This document shows, piece after piece, positions 1 to 10,777 of a stretch of DNA of 64,000 nt. A program made the translations under genes and the position numbers. How positions within the stretch are numbered: position 1 is the first letter of the stretch; each line of letters begins with the position of its first letter. Source of the stretch: CAWAHD01 sp963781785 (GTDB lineage Bacteria; Planctomycetota; Planctomycetia; Isosphaerales; Isosphaeraceae); contig CAWAHD010000002.1 of the NCBI GenBank assembly GCA_963781785.1, positions 2,294,001 through 2,358,000 on the forward strand, in the 5' to 3' direction. The notes beneath the pieces are model-generated. The model was not told where the DNA came from and searched no databases. It was given only the letters and a program-made list of their open reading frames with translations.

Positions 1-731
1 TTGAGGCCGATTCCTCCCTCGCTCGAAACCGCGGCTCGAACCCGCTCGTCGAACGCGGCCAGGTAGAGGACTTCCTTGGCTCCCAGGGAATGCCCGATCG
101 CGCCGATCCGCCGCGGATTGACGTCGGGCTGGGCGGCGAGCACATCCACGGCCCGCGTCGCGTCCAGCAGCATCTTGGCCATGCCCTTCACGCCGGGATG
201 ACGCTGGCGCAGCCACGTGACAGCCGTTTCCAGCTTGTTATCGCGCCGGTACTGCCAGAGGTAGTTCCGCGGACAGAATGCGACGTATCCCCGCCGCGCC
301 AGATGCAGCCCGATGTGCAAGGCCTCGGGCCCTTCCAGCCCGGCGGGCTGGCGAATGGTCCAGTCGACCGTCGAGTGAAGCACCACGGCTCCTGGCCGCC
401 CACGACCCGGACCAGCCGGCCGCAGCAGGTAAGCTTCGACCGGCAAGCCGCCCTCGGGCTCGAACGTGACGAGCTGGCGGATCACTCCGGCAGGTCGATC
501 CTCCTTCACGACCTTCACAGAGTTGTCGCGACCAGAATTCGGAATCGATCCGATGAAGTCCCGCCAAGCCTGGCTCAGCTCGGCTCGCCGCCGGGCCCAG
601 CCAAGGGCCGTCGTGATCGGGCGATTCTCGGCGTCGAAAAGCAACGGCACGGGGCCGGACGCGTTTGGTGGTACCGAGGCAGGAGGGCGCTGGACTGCGC
701 TCAGCCAGGCCGGCTTCTCGTCCCCAGTCAT
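1..731 (-). CDS. alpha/beta hydrolase (dienelactone hydrolase / acetylxylan-esterase-like), 3' end outside the window
   Basis: Reading leftwards from ATG at 731, about 243 codons stay open to the window edge, so the C-terminus is missing. AAGAGGAGG lies just upstream of this ATG and fixes the start. A nucleophile elbow GHSLGA appears near residue 214, preceded by the strand RIGAI and followed by AAFDERVRAAVSSEGG. This is the arrangement seen in planctomycete dienelactone-hydrolase/acetylxylan-esterase-like proteins. The first ~40 residues lack a clear signal peptide. The reaction is probably hydrolysis of an ester, but the substrate cannot be told. The catalytic Asp and His would lie beyond the edge. 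It is divergent from the gene at 979. Confidence 0.75.
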   Translation of the reverse strand, partial: MTGDEKPAWLSAVQRPPASVPPNASGPVPLLFDAENRPITTALGWARRRAELSQAWRDFIGSIPNSGRDNSVKVVKEDRPAGVIRQLVTFEPEGGLPVEAYLLRPAGPGRGRPGAVVLHSTVDWTIRQPAGLEGPEALHIGLHLARRGYVAFCPRNYLWQYRRDNKLETAVTWLRQRHPGVKGMAKMLLDATRAVDVLAAQPDVNPRRIGAIGHSLGAKEVLYLAAFDERVRAAVSSEGGIGL

Positions 732-978
732 CACGTCCTCCTCTTCTTGCCGGTGTCGGACGGCTTTGGCACCCAGGCATCACGTCTGCCATCCTGGTTG
801 GCCCGGTTGACTATTAACGTGAACGGCAGCCAGGTATCGTACGACGTCAGCCGCGGGACGGACAATTGAGCTGCACGTGCGGGCTGCTGTCTATTCACCG
901 CTACCATTGTTACAGTCATGGCTTGATGTTGATTGAGGTCCGATCCGAAAAACGGCTCAAGACAGCAGAGTACTCGAG

Positions 979-3900
979 ATGAGTCCCTCAATTGCCCTCG
1001 TCCTTTCGTACGTCGCGTTGTCGGCGGCGCCCACTTCGGCCGACCCCAAGCCTGTCCCGATCACGGGCATCGTGGTCGAGCCTTCCGGCCGGCTAGCGAC
1101 GGGAGCTGACGTCTGGCTGGTTGACGCACTCACAGCCGACGAGGGCCGGCGATTCGGAATGGAGCTGGTCTGGTCGAGCCAGGCCAACCCCAGCGAGGGA
1201 ACGATTCCCGTCCTCGTCCACGGCCGTACCGACGCTGCGGGACGATTCACGCTCGAATTGTCACCGGAGGTCGTCGCGCGGCGCGTACCGCCGGTGCTGG
1301 CTATTTGGACCGCAACCACCGGTGCCGATCCACGGATCGCATCCCAGCTTCTGCTGCGAATCGGCGGGGCCGGCGAACCGCCCCTTCGCCTCGAGCCGGC
1401 GGCGCCCTCGCGTATCCAGATCATCGTGCTCGATGCCGCCCAGCGCCCTCTCACCCAGGCCAGGATCATTCCCAGCCGCGCGAGCGACATTCCGGTCCCC
1501 GAACCGCTCGGCCTTGCGCTCGCGGCCACAACCGATGACAGAGGAATCGCTGTCGTCTCAGGCCTCGTGCCCGATGAGATCCGTGTGGCAGCACCAGGCT
1601 TCGGGGCTCAGACAATCACGATCCCGGATTCCAAGATTCAAGGGGACACCGATCGCACGGTCACGGTGACGCTTGCCCCCGTCGGACGTGTCGTGGGTCG
1701 GCTCGTCGCACCTCGGAACGAGCCAATCAAGGGCGTGACTGTCAGAGCGACGACGCAGGTCGGGGGTTACATTGGCTCAGGGCAGGGGGGGTCGGCCGAG
1801 GTGAGCTGCGACGCAGAAGGGCGGTTTGAGATTCCGGCGATTGCCGCTGGGCCCCTGACGCTTCTGCTGGTGTTTGATCGAGAGAATGGCACGCCGCTTC
1901 GCGGCGAGCCGCCGCAGAAGCTGCTGGTCAATGCCGGCCAGGCGACGCAGGTCACGATCCGGTTGCGACCGACCATCAAGGTACGCGGCCAGTACCGCGA
2001 GCGGGAGACGAAGCGGCCGATCGCAGGGGTCAAGATCCTCTTGAACGGGCAGTATGGCGGCGACCGCTACGCCATCTCGGGTGCCGATGGAACATGGTCC
2101 GGCTGGATCAGCCCAGACGTAACCCAGCCATTCGCCTGGCCGCTCCGAATACCCGCGCCGTACTATCCACCTGGCGACCTGGCCCTCGGAATACAAAGGA
2201 TGCCTCCGGCCGGGACCAGCGAGTTGGTGCTGCCACCACTTGAGCTGCCACGCGGCGTGGATGTCAAGGGATCGGTCGTCAACGACCGGGGAGAGTTTAT
2301 TGCCGGTGCACGGGTCGAGGCCTGCTGGGACGTTTCGACGAAGATGGTCCACTCCATCGTGGCGCACACCGACCAAGCTGGCCGGTTCGAACTTTGCGGC
2401 GTCGATCCCATCGCGGAGCTGCGGCTCACCGCCTGGGACGGCTCTGCCAGCACGGCCGCGGAGGTGACGATCAGTGCCCAGGCGGCACAAAAAGGGCCCA
2501 TCGTTCTGACAATCGCCCCCCAGAATACCGTGCCGGTCGGCGGCCGGGTCGTCGATCTGGCAGGCAGTCCCGTGGCCGGCGCGGGTTCAACTGTGGCGCA
2601 GGGTGCGCGCCAGGAACGGACGCGACATGGTCACCGAGCCCATCCTCTTCGGGGACCTGTTCCGGAGCATTCGCACGGATTCCCAAGGGCGCTACCGCGC
2701 GCACGGCGCCTCCCCGTGGGCGGCGAATACTTTGCCCATGCCATCGCGCCGGCAGCGCTCGCCGGTTTCTCGAGGGCGATTGAGCTGACGGGACACGCCC
2801 ATGAGCTGCCGGACATTTTGCTGCGCCGGGTGCGGACGATCGAAGGACACCTGGTCGATCGGCAAAACAAGCCGGTGGCCGGCGGAGTGGTCCGCCAGTC
2901 AGGCGATGGCCCGATGCCGACCCGAGCAATGACGGCGCCAGACGGGCATTTTCAACTTGCGGGCGTCCTGGAAGGGCCAGCGGTGTTGTTCGCCGAGAAG
3001 GATGGCTTTCCCTTCCAGTTCCAACCGATCGATGATGGGTTGAAGCCGACCGAGATCGTGCTCGCTAGAACGACGGAAGCACCGGCGAGGAGATACCAGA
3101 CCCTGCCGTCAGCCCGGCCATCCGAGGAAGAGAAAGCACTGTCCCGAAGATTGATGCAGCCCCTTGCCGAGAAGATGCTGGCCGAGGGAGATGACGACGA
3201 CAAGGCCCGCTTTTTGCTGAGTGCGATCGACGTCGATCCATCCGCGGTGCTGGAATGGCTGGGGACCGTCAAGTTCAACGATGGCGGCTACATGAGCTCG
3301 ATCAAGTTCAGGCTCGTCGGGGCCCTGGCGCGCAACCACCTCGATGAGGCCACAGCTCTGATCGAGGCGAGCACCGATGCCACGCTCCGCGCTCAGGGAT
3401 ACGCGGAGATCTGCGAGGTACGGCGCGACCTCGCTCGCGGTCGTGTCAAGGAATTGATCGCCCAGGCGATATTGATGCCCGAACGGCCGCAGTACGGCCG
3501 GCAGTAAGAATCGTTGCGCTGGAGAAGATCGCCGGTCGGTTGATCGACCTGGGCGAAACCGAGCAGGCGCGGAAGCTGCTCCAGGAAGCGGAGCGGACCT
3601 TCAAGGAGATGACCAAGAATCGCAACGCGCCTGCCTACTCCCTACAAGCTGCGGGTGTTCTCGCACGGATCGATTTGCCGGCTGCGCTCTTGATCCTCGA
3701 CGACGCTGAGCGAGCCGCTCGCAGGAACCAGAGCGGAGACATGACCCGTATTCTCGATCGGTTCATGGGCGCTTTCGCTGAGAATCTGGCCGCCGAATCG
3801 CCGGCGGATGCGGAGCGAGTGCTCAACAGGCTGTCGCTTCAGATGCTGACGGTCGAGCGGGTCGCCGCGGTCTGCTTCAAGATGGCGCCCAAGGACCTGG

Positions 3901-4577
3901 CGCGCGCCCGGCGCATCGCCGATTCCCGGATTTCACCCGATGCCCCGGCCTACAGGCCCTACACTCTGGGGTTGATGGCCCAGGCAATCGCAGGTGCGGA
4001 CAGGGCCGGAGCTTCTCGCCTGATCAGCGACGCATATCACGGGTTGGAAGCCCTTGCCGCCGGTGGGCAGCCGGTGGCGCGCAACGATGCGCTCAATGTG
4101 GCCGCCGGCTTGCTCCCGATCGTCGAGCAGATAGAACCGGAGCGATTGGCCGAGTACCTGGGTCGCACGCTTGCGCTCAGGCCGGCAAGCAGAAATCAAA
4201 CCGATCCCAGCGAGGTCACAACCGCGTGGAGGAAGGCCGTGCTGGTGATGATGGTTGCCCGCTACGATCGCCGACTGGCTGCTCGTCTGCTCGAGCCCGA
4301 CCTCCGGGAGATCGGAACCCGCTCGATCCGGGCCAGCGCCACCGACTACACGATCACTAACGTCTTGTTGGCCCTGACCTTGATCGATCCCCAGCAGGCG
4401 GTCGAGCGGGTTCTTGCTCTTCCTGATGGCCCCGGAGGGGGAACCAACCCCGAGACCACCAAGAACCAGGCGCGGATGCAGGTCGCCAAGATCCTCGCTC
4501 GGGATGGTGCTGACCGATGGCGCTATCTCTATGAGAGATTCTTGTCCCTGTGGACCCCCGATCAGAGGAGCTTGTAG
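979..4577 (+). CDS. secreted protein with carboxypeptidase-regulatory-like repeats and a helical-repeat C-terminus; reading frame broken three times
   Basis: Residues 1-21 form a signal peptide ending near TSA. Several Ig-like carboxypeptidase-regulatory-type units follow, recognisable by repeated patterns such as GRVVGRLVAPRNEPIKG, DVKGSVVNDRGEFIAGARV and IEGHLVDRQNKPVAGGVV. The last ~450 residues are alpha-helical and TPR-like. The coding frame shifts near 2579-2584, back near 2710, and again near 3472. Between 2582 and 2710 the sensible protein (MVTEPILFGDLFRSIRTDSQ) is in another frame. From 3474 the frame continues as DARTAAVRP..KIAGRLIDLGE to the stop at 4577. I therefore treat 979-3507 and 3540-4577 as one gene of about 1200 residues. 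Indel errors are more likely than decay because the flanking coding is intact. Function unknown, probably extracytoplasmic. Confidence 0.6.
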
Positions 4578-4608
4578 AAGACTCAATCCTGGGCAAACCG
4601 CTGTCACC

Positions 4609-5421
4609 TCAAGGCGCAGGCCTGGGCGTGGCGTCTCCCGGAATGATGCCCATCGACCATTGCACCATTTCCAGCCACATCTTCTGGATATCGGGCCGTT
4701 CCCAGACTTCCGGCCGGTGCCCCAGGCCGTTGTAAAGAACGCGCCCTTTTCCGTAGTTGCGAGCCCAGATGACCGCAAAGTCTCGGTCCTTACGGCTCAC
4801 GCCCTTTCGGGACAGGTCGATCTTGCCGGCATCAAGGCGCAGCAGTACACGAACATTTTCGCGTGAGAAATCCTTGATCTGGTAGATTTCGTCCTCGAGG
4901 ACGAAATGGCGACTGAAGTGCCCCATCCCGGGGAAAGCGGCGTCCTCGACCACGAGAGGAGCATCGAACACGCCCCAGGGGTGACCGTCGTAGTACCCGC
5001 CGATCATCTTGCCGTATTCTGGCCACTTCGTGAACGTGATGGCCGCGCTGTGGATGCCGATGAAACCCTTGCCGTCATCGCGGACAAATGACAGCAAGTC
5101 GGCCTTTTGCGAGTCATCCATGTCCAGGTCGCCGTCGGTGAAGAACACGACGGCATCAAAGGCGTCGATATTCTTGGCTTCGTATTTGAGCCGCTTCTTG
5201 GTGATGGCCGTGCAATCCGTGCGGAAAGTCGTGTCCCAGCGCCGCGAGCTCCGCCCGATTTGGTACAGCGTGGCCATGGCGGTCGAGACCGAATCGTGCT
5301 GATACCCTTTGCTCTGACCGATCACCAGCAGCCTTCGTTCCTTTTGCTGCGCGAAAGCCGTATCAGCCAGTCCAGATCCCAGAACGAGCGCGAGCACCGC
5401 GATCAACGGCTGGCGTCTCAT
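4609..5421 (-). CDS. secreted ThuA-like domain protein
   Basis: A 270-residue protein with a signal peptide (residues 1-24, cleavage near AFA-QQ) and one ThuA-like (trehalose-utilisation, glutamine-amidotransferase-fold) domain. Family signs are RRLLVIGQSKGYQHDS near the start, DAVVFFTDGDLDM, KGFIGIHSAA, MIGGYYDGHPW and GKGRVLYNGLGHRPEVW. This is the usual planctomycete secreted version, with a role thought to be in carbohydrate metabolism but not settled. It is the last gene of a minus-strand operon, starting 16 bp after the stop of the sugar phosphate isomerase gene. The family assignment is firm; the substrate is unknown. Confidence 0.88.
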   Translation of the reverse strand: MRRQPLIAVLALVLGSGLADTAFAQQKERRLLVIGQSKGYQHDSVSTAMATLYQIGRSSRRWDTTFRTDCTAITKKRLKYEAKNIDAFDAVVFFTDGDLDMDDSQKADLLSFVRDDGKGFIGIHSAAITFTKWPEYGKMIGGYYDGHPWGVFDAPLVVEDAAFPGMGHFSRHFVLEDEIYQIKDFSRENVRVLLRLDAGKIDLSRKGVSRKDRDFAVIWARNYGKGRVLYNGLGHRPEVWERPDIQKMWLEMVQWSMGIIPGDATPRPAP

Positions 5422-5437
5422 TGAAGCCTCCTTGTCG

Positions 5438-6402
5438 TCATGAGCGGCCGCTCGCCGATCGCGCTTCCGTGGTGATCAGGTCACGCATGAACTCGGCCGC
5501 AAGCTGCGCGTTCTGGTGGGCGTATTCGATATTCACGGTCTGGCCGTCGACGACCGGCAGTTGGTGACAGAGCTCATAGCTCACGTAGCCCTTGTAGCCA
5601 ATTTCGTCCATGGAGCGAATGAAGTCCCGGTAATACTGGTTGGTATCACCCTGGACGACTCCGTCGATCCGGTCAAAACCACGGATCGTTCCGTCCTGAC
5701 GCCGCTCGAATTCGCCGCCGAAGTGCGACAGCACCTGGAGCGGGCCAACATCGTGCGCCGCCTGGCGAATCGCGGCTGCGCTCTTGTCGAGCATGAGCGG
5801 AACGTCGACACAGGCTTTCAGAGCCGGTGAGCCGACCTCCTTGACCATTCGCAGGACATCATGATGGTCCTTGATGATCGGGCGGTGATTCTGCAATGCC
5901 AGCGTCACACCGAAGTCGCCGGCGTAGCGGGCACACTCGACCAAAGCATCGCGGCACCATTCCCACATTTCCTCGGTCGAGAATTTTTCATGGACGATCG
6001 GCCAGTAACCCTCGGCGATGTCGTAAGTGGCCAACTGCGGGTGACGGGTCACGCCCCACCAGGCCAGGAACACGCGTAAAGCGGGCGCACCAAATCGGCC
6101 GTCATGCGAGTCAGCTCGCGAACGAAGCAGATCTGCGCCTCGCGGACCTCGGGTACGGGGTTGCTGAAGTCGTTATTGGCCGCGACCGCGAAGATGTCGA
6201 TCCCTTCGCCATCGGCGATTGAACGCAGCTCGCGGCACCGCGGTGCCGGCCAGTCGAGCGGATTGCCGTGCGGTCGCTTGCCGTCGATCTCGATCCCGTC
6301 GTAGCCATACTTCCTGGCCCTCGCGATCATCTGCGGCAGAGTCAGTGCCTCGCCGCGGTACCACAGGCCCAGGTAGGTGATGCTGTACAGTCCCAGTTTC
6401 AC
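5438..6402 (-). CDS. sugar phosphate isomerase/epimerase (xylose isomerase-like TIM barrel), one frameshift
   Basis: GTG start at 6402 with GGAGG five bases upstream; the GTGA overlaps the stop of the preceding gene, implying translational coupling. The N-terminal half (KLGLYSITYLGLWYRGEAL, YGYDGIEIDGKRPHGNP) and the C-terminal half (RVFLAWWGVTRHP, LQNHRPIIKDHHD, VSYELCHQLP) belong to one AP-endonuclease-2/xylose-isomerase-like protein. They are joined by a shift near 6090. Adding one G to the coding-strand GG restores ADLGAPALRVFLAWW, so a one-base homopolymer deletion is the simplest explanation. Restored length is about 321 residues, normal for the family. Probable role is isomerisation or epimerisation of a sugar. 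The His and Glu residues of the second half fit metal binding. Confidence 0.8.
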
Positions 6403-7898
6403 TTGATCCTCCTCGCGGCCCAGAGAATGGCGTTGTGCACCAGCTTTCGATACGAAGGATTTCCGAATGCCGTGCGGCCGTGACCCAACTGGATGGCGAC
6501 AACCCGGAATTTCTCGCCGGGCCCGATCCACGCAAGATTCATGTCGCTCGTGGGATTGTCGGTGGTCAAGAGGGGCCGGATTCTTGGCGACATCCACAAA
6601 TTCTTGTACGCTTCATCGGTGATATGAAAGGGCAAAATTCCCGCTGTGATCGGATGCTCCCCCTGGGGCGTCGCGAAGATCTGCTGGTCATTCTTGACGC
6701 TGGAAGAGGGACTCGCGCCCTCTCGCTGCAGGCGATACCGGCCGCCCACCACTTCCTCGGTCCACCAGGTCCATTTCTGGTAATCGAGCAGGGCATGATG
6801 CAAAACGACGACTCCTCCGCCGTGCTCCACGAAGTCGCGGAGGTTCTGCTTGCCGGCGTCGGCCAGGTCGCGGGAAAAATCGTACATGATCACGACATCA
6901 TATTTATTCCGCAGGTCGTTTTTGAAGGCGTCGGCACTCGTCATGACCGGCAGCGACTCGATGTCCGGATAACCATCGAAGAGCGAATAAAACGCAGCGT
7001 CGTGGTCATGGCCGCCGGTGATCAAGAGTCCCCTCACCGCGTTTCCGCTGGGCAGCCCGCGCTCGGTACTCGCCGGCGCAGCCGCACTCCCGGTGCCGGG
7101 AAGCTCCTTCATAAAGATGTTCTTGAACTGAACCAGGCTGGGTGGGCCGACCCAGGCGCCATCCTTGTTCTTGGCGCCGTGGTGCTGGAGGGCCAGCCGG
7201 CCGCGATCGGGGATCGTGGGCACGGTGGCTCCCGCGATCACGGTTTTCCCGTTGAGCGCGACCTTGATTGTCTTGCCCCTCACGGTGATCTCGAAGTGGT
7301 TCCACTGGCCCACGGGATTGTCGGCCTGGGTGCTGGGCGTTGCGGCTGCTCGCAATTCCGGCGACGTCTTGGGATCGGTGCGGACGCTGTACAATTCGCC
7401 CGACCCGATCGGCCAGCACCAGATATTGGCCTGGTAATACCCGTCGCCTCGGAGGTACACGCCCGAGTCAGCATCCGGAAGCGGGATCCGCAGTTCCTTG
7501 CCGTGGATATCCTTGGCGTGCGTCCCGTCAGGCAAAATATACGGGATGTTCTTGTTGATGAACGGGGCTTCCTTGAGCCGCCAGTCGATCAAGAGTACAA
7601 AGTCGCCGTACTCACGCTCGCTCCAGAGCGCCTTGTCGCCCTGGGCCTGGCTTGCCGCATCGTAATCGATCACGCCGTCAACGACTTTCCAGTGACCGCC
7701 GTCGCCTTCGGGGATTCTCCAACCCGTGAGATCGTTGCCGTTGAACAGCGAAACAAATCCATCGGGCGGCGCGTCATTGGCTGAGCAGATCGGCGCGGCC
7801 ATGATGAGTGCAAGAGCCGCAGCCGCACCAAGTCGATATTTTAACATAAGATGTCTCGTCTTCGCCTGGAGGTTTGCAGGCCGGGCCCACTTTTTCAT
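6399..7898 (-). CDS. DUF1080 (3-keto-disaccharide hydrolase-like) domain fused to a ThuA-like domain
   Basis: Up to 499 residues. A signal peptide begins at the internal Met coded at 7847 (MLKYRLGAAAALALIMAA). The ATG at 7898 overlaps the stop of the upstream gene as ATGA, so either start is possible. Residues ~45-270 are a DUF1080 jelly-roll lectin/glucanase-fold domain (FVSLFNGNDLTGWRIPEGDG, DSGVYLRGDGYYQ, QWNHFEITVRGKTIKVALNG). Residues ~290-495 are a ThuA-like domain (RGLLITGGHDHDAAFYSLF, DVVIMYDFSRDL, GGGVVVLHHALLDY, VGGRYRL, GRTAFGNPSYRKLV). Family knowledge places DUF1080 proteins in 3-keto-glycoside hydrolysis. The neighbours, an isomerase and a second ThuA, fit extracytoplasmic sugar processing. 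Confidence 0.88.
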   Translation of the reverse strand: MKKWARPANLQAKTRHLMLKYRLGAAAALALIMAAPICSANDAPPDGFVSLFNGNDLTGWRIPEGDGGHWKVVDGVIDYDAASQAQGDKALWSEREYGDFVLLIDWRLKEAPFINKNIPYILPDGTHAKDIHGKELRIPLPDADSGVYLRGDGYYQANIWCWPIGSGELYSVRTDPKTSPELRAAATPSTQADNPVGQWNHFEITVRGKTIKVALNGKTVIAGATVPTIPDRGRLALQHHGAKNKDGAWVGPPSLVQFKNIFMKELPGTGSAAAPASTERGLPSGNAVRGLLITGGHDHDAAFYSLFDGYPDIESLPVMTSADAFKNDLRNKYDVVIMYDFSRDLADAGKQNLRDFVEHGGGVVVLHHALLDYQKWTWWTEEVVGGRYRLQREGASPSSSVKNDQQIFATPQGEHPITAGILPFHITDEAYKNLWMSPRIRPLLTTDNPTSDMNLAWIGPGEKFRVVAIQLGHGRTAFGNPSYRKLVHNAILWAARRIK

Positions 7899-9946
7899 CC
7901 GGGCGGTGCGGGCAGATCGAGCGCGGGGTTGGCGTCAAAAAAACCGTCCGGCCGGAGCAGAAACCCGATGGATGAGACCGGCATCACGGGCCAATCCTCC
8001 ACGCGAGGTATGTGGGTCTGACCGAAAGTGTACCAGATGACCAGGTCGGTCGCAGCGATGTTGCGGTCGGCCTCTGTCCATCGGGGCAGGCCATCGCCTC
8101 CCGGGTTCTGGTTGGGATACTCGCCCGCGGGATAACGCTCCTGGGCGTGATACGCCGTCACCCACAGATTCTTGGTGAGAAAGCCCGCCCGCTTGAGGAT
8201 TGCCGCGGTGGGCTGAGCGTGCGGCAAGATGTTGTCGCCGGGACAGAGCCGGTACGCCACCGGCTTGCCCAGCTCGTTTTTCCGGGCCTCGTTCACGACC
8301 CGCCAGAACCGGGCCGAAAGCGGATTGGTGGTGCGCTGGGCCATCAATTCCCGGGAAAGCGGTGTGACCTCGGCGAAGAATGCGTTGCCATGGGGATTCT
8401 CGGGGCCTGGAGGGACGCTCAGCGTATTGACTTCATGCGCCGTGTTGACTTCGCCGTCGACGTCAAGGTCCAGACGAGCATTGAAGAAGTGCTGATGATA
8501 GGGCGCATTCAGTCGCGGCGCGACTTCTGTTCCATGGCGCGGCGATTCGCCCGGCTTGAGCGCCATGGTGTTCACGATCCCCGTCAGCTTGACCTCCATC
8601 TGGATCGTGCCATCCTGGTAGAAGTACCAGTAGAACCCGTAATCATAGTTGCCCACGGTGGCGACCAGCGAGACGGCTAGCCGGCGCGATCGCCGCGTTT
8701 CCGACTGGCTGGTTCGCCAGTCCGTATGCTTCCAGAGCATGCCGAAATCTTCCTCATGCAGGCAGATCGCGTTCTTGATGGTCACGACCCGCCCCTGGCT
8801 GTCGGCCAGGTGGCCATCGAAGTAATGGATCGTGCCCAGGCAGTCGCACCCCAGAGCGAGCGTATTGGCCATCATGCCGACGCCGTACTCGCCGAGGTCA
8901 AACGCGTTCTTGCGGTAGGCTGACTCCTTGGGGTCGGCATAGGGGACGATCATCTCGGCGATCGAGCCGCGATACATGATCGGGCGTCCGCCATAGGCGA
9001 CCAAATTCAGCACCAGGCCCTCGCGGGGGTTGAACCCCACTCGAAACGACCACTTCTGCCACCTGACCTCGTGACCGCGCACGGTGAAGCTCGGCCCGTC
9101 GGGCTGGGAGAATTCCAGCGGCTTGAGGCCGGCTCGGGGATGCGGGATCGAGGAACGCCCCCAGTTCCCGGCCTTCGGCGGCAGCGGAACGACGCCGTGG
9201 TCCTCGACACGCACGACCTCCTTGCGGTTGAGATCGACGATCGTGACCACCCCCTCGATCGGGCGGGCGTAACCATTGTCCATCGGCTCGGAGCGGACCC
9301 AGCTCAGCGAGCGAACCAGCCGCTTCCCCAGATCTTCGGCCGGCTCATTGCCATAGTGTCCCGCCGACCAGGCATCGACCATGACAAGGCTCATGTCCTC
9401 GATTCCGCGCTTCTTCAGGGCCTCCCGGAACGCGGGGCATCGTTTGGCTGCCTCCTCGCACTCGGCGAACTCGTCGAGCATGATCGACGGCTGGACACCG
9501 TGCGCCAGTGCCTCGAACCGCATCAGCGATCGCGCCTTGAGGTTCACCACGGCTTCATAACCCGTGCCGCTCGCGCTATCCAGGAGGACCATGAATGCCT
9601 CGCGGCTGGCGGGCTCGGTCGTTCGTGGGTAGAGGACGAGCGCCTTGGCGGGCTCGTTCAAGGAGACCGTCACGAACCGAAAGCTCGCGGGCAGTTTCTT
9701 GAGCTCACGGACCGTGGCGACAGCCAGACGAATCTCGTCCGGCTCGAGCGGATCGAGCGGGTGCCGAGCTTCGTTCTCCGGTGAGGCAGCGGTCCCTGTG
9801 CGCACCGCCGCTTCTGATCGGCTTGGAGCCGGTCGGGCTGGTGGCGGTTCCTGGGCGGCTCGCGCCGGAGACCCGACGAAAAAGGCCAGTGAGGCCAAGC
9901 TCAATCCCTGCGCCAGAGATCGGACGATCCCTTGTGGTCTCGACAT
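7895..9946 (-). CDS. secreted copper amine oxidase
   Basis: A 683-residue protein with a signal peptide (about residues 1-30, ending PARA-AQ). An N2-like segment begins near residue 65 (LDPLEPDEIRLAVATVRELK). The catalytic domain shows FDLGEYGVG near residue 349, carrying the likely catalytic Asp. The topaquinone site NYDY is near residue 430; its first Tyr is the cofactor precursor. The copper ligands are HQH near residue 485 and a third His in AYHAQERYPAGEYPN near residue 598. All key residues are present, so it is probably active, oxidising a primary amine to aldehyde, H2O2 and ammonia. First gene of the minus-strand operon; its stop overlaps the next start. Its linkage to DUF1080/ThuA genes is unusual. 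Confidence 0.92.
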   Translation of the reverse strand: MSRPQGIVRSLAQGLSLASLAFFVGSPARAAQEPPPARPAPSRSEAAVRTGTAASPENEARHPLDPLEPDEIRLAVATVRELKKLPASFRFVTVSLNEPAKALVLYPRTTEPASREAFMVLLDSASGTGYEAVVNLKARSLMRFEALAHGVQPSIMLDEFAECEEAAKRCPAFREALKKRGIEDMSLVMVDAWSAGHYGNEPAEDLGKRLVRSLSWVRSEPMDNGYARPIEGVVTIVDLNRKEVVRVEDHGVVPLPPKAGNWGRSSIPHPRAGLKPLEFSQPDGPSFTVRGHEVRWQKWSFRVGFNPREGLVLNLVAYGGRPIMYRGSIAEMIVPYADPKESAYRKNAFDLGEYGVGMMANTLALGCDCLGTIHYFDGHLADSQGRVVTIKNAICLHEEDFGMLWKHTDWRTSQSETRRSRRLAVSLVATVGNYDYGFYWYFYQDGTIQMEVKLTGIVNTMALKPGESPRHGTEVAPRLNAPYHQHFFNARLDLDVDGEVNTAHEVNTLSVPPGPENPHGNAFFAEVTPLSRELMAQRTTNPLSARFWRVVNEARKNELGKPVAYRLCPGDNILPHAQPTAAILKRAGFLTKNLWVTAYHAQERYPAGEYPNQNPGGDGLPRWTEADRNIAATDLVIWYTFGQTHIPRVEDWPVMPVSSIGFLLRPDGFFDANPALDLPAPPG

Positions 9947-10027
9947 GGTGGTCTACCTCAACGGTTGAGCAATCCGGCTGCGTGCGCCCGGTCGCCGATA
10001 GACGGCCCGGGGCGCAGCGACTGGCTT

Positions 10028-10777
10028 TTATCCTCCGGTCTTCGGTCGATAGAGCACATGATAGCTTTGATCGAGTGAATCCACTTTGAAACCAAGGTCC
10101 CCGGCCACCTTTGCGAGGCTCGCTTTGGAATAGAGCGAGACATGAGCGTTCCTCGGGCCGGCATACCACCAGGCGAGTCCGTGCCGGTCGATGTCGCCGG
10201 GCTGAAGCAAGGTCGACAGCAGGATGATTCCGGAGTCCGTCAAGAAGTCGATCATGTCGAAGAGTGTTTGTGAAGGAACCGTGGAATGCTCGAGCACCTC
10301 GAAGCAGACGACACAATCGAAGAGACCGGCCGGCCTGGCGGAATGATGCGGAACAAAGGGGTCGTAGGTTTCCACGTGCGGAAAGCCGGCTTGACGGAGC
10401 GTCTCGGCGAGTACCCCATTACCGCCCCCATAATCAAGAACTCGCCCGGGCCGGCCGCGTGCGAACAATCGGTTCACCAGGGCGGCATTGGCCCTGGGAC
10501 GGACGTCCTGGTAGTCAGGATCGATCAGCAGGTATTGGTCGTTGTAGACGTGCCGCTGGAAATCCTCGTTTGTGAAATGGTCCAGAGCGGTTGTGAAGAT
10601 GAATTCGCACGCCGGGCATCGGTGATAGTAAATGGGCACGCCCGAGATCTCAAGCGCGTTCCGCCGGTAAAGCTCGCAGTTCTTGTGGAAGTCCACCACC
10701 CCGTAAAGGAACGCCTGAGCCCCGCAGCATTTGCACGGCGTTTCCTTGGCGCAGACAGGCTCTAATCCAGAGCTCAT
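10028..10777 (-). CDS. zinc-ribbon class I SAM-dependent methyltransferase
   Basis: The preferred start is ATG at 10777 because GGAGG lies eight bases upstream; an in-frame GTG at 10798 would overlap that ribosome site. The protein has about 249 residues. An N-terminal CKCCG and CPACEF pair forms a likely zinc knuckle. A Methyltransf_23-type domain follows with the SAM motif RVLDYGGGNGVLAETL, the acidic FDCVVCFEVLEHSTVPSQT and IILLSTLLQPGDID. Family members methylate small molecules or glycans, and the substrate is unknown. It is monocistronic and separated from the amine oxidase operon by 81 bp. Confidence 0.85.
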   Translation of the reverse strand: MSSGLEPVCAKETPCKCCGAQAFLYGVVDFHKNCELYRRNALEISGVPIYYHRCPACEFIFTTALDHFTNEDFQRHVYNDQYLLIDPDYQDVRPRANAALVNRLFARGRPGRVLDYGGGNGVLAETLRQAGFPHVETYDPFVPHHSARPAGLFDCVVCFEVLEHSTVPSQTLFDMIDFLTDSGIILLSTLLQPGDIDRHGLAWWYAGPRNAHVSLYSKASLAKVAGDLGFKVDSLDQSYHVLYRPKTGG

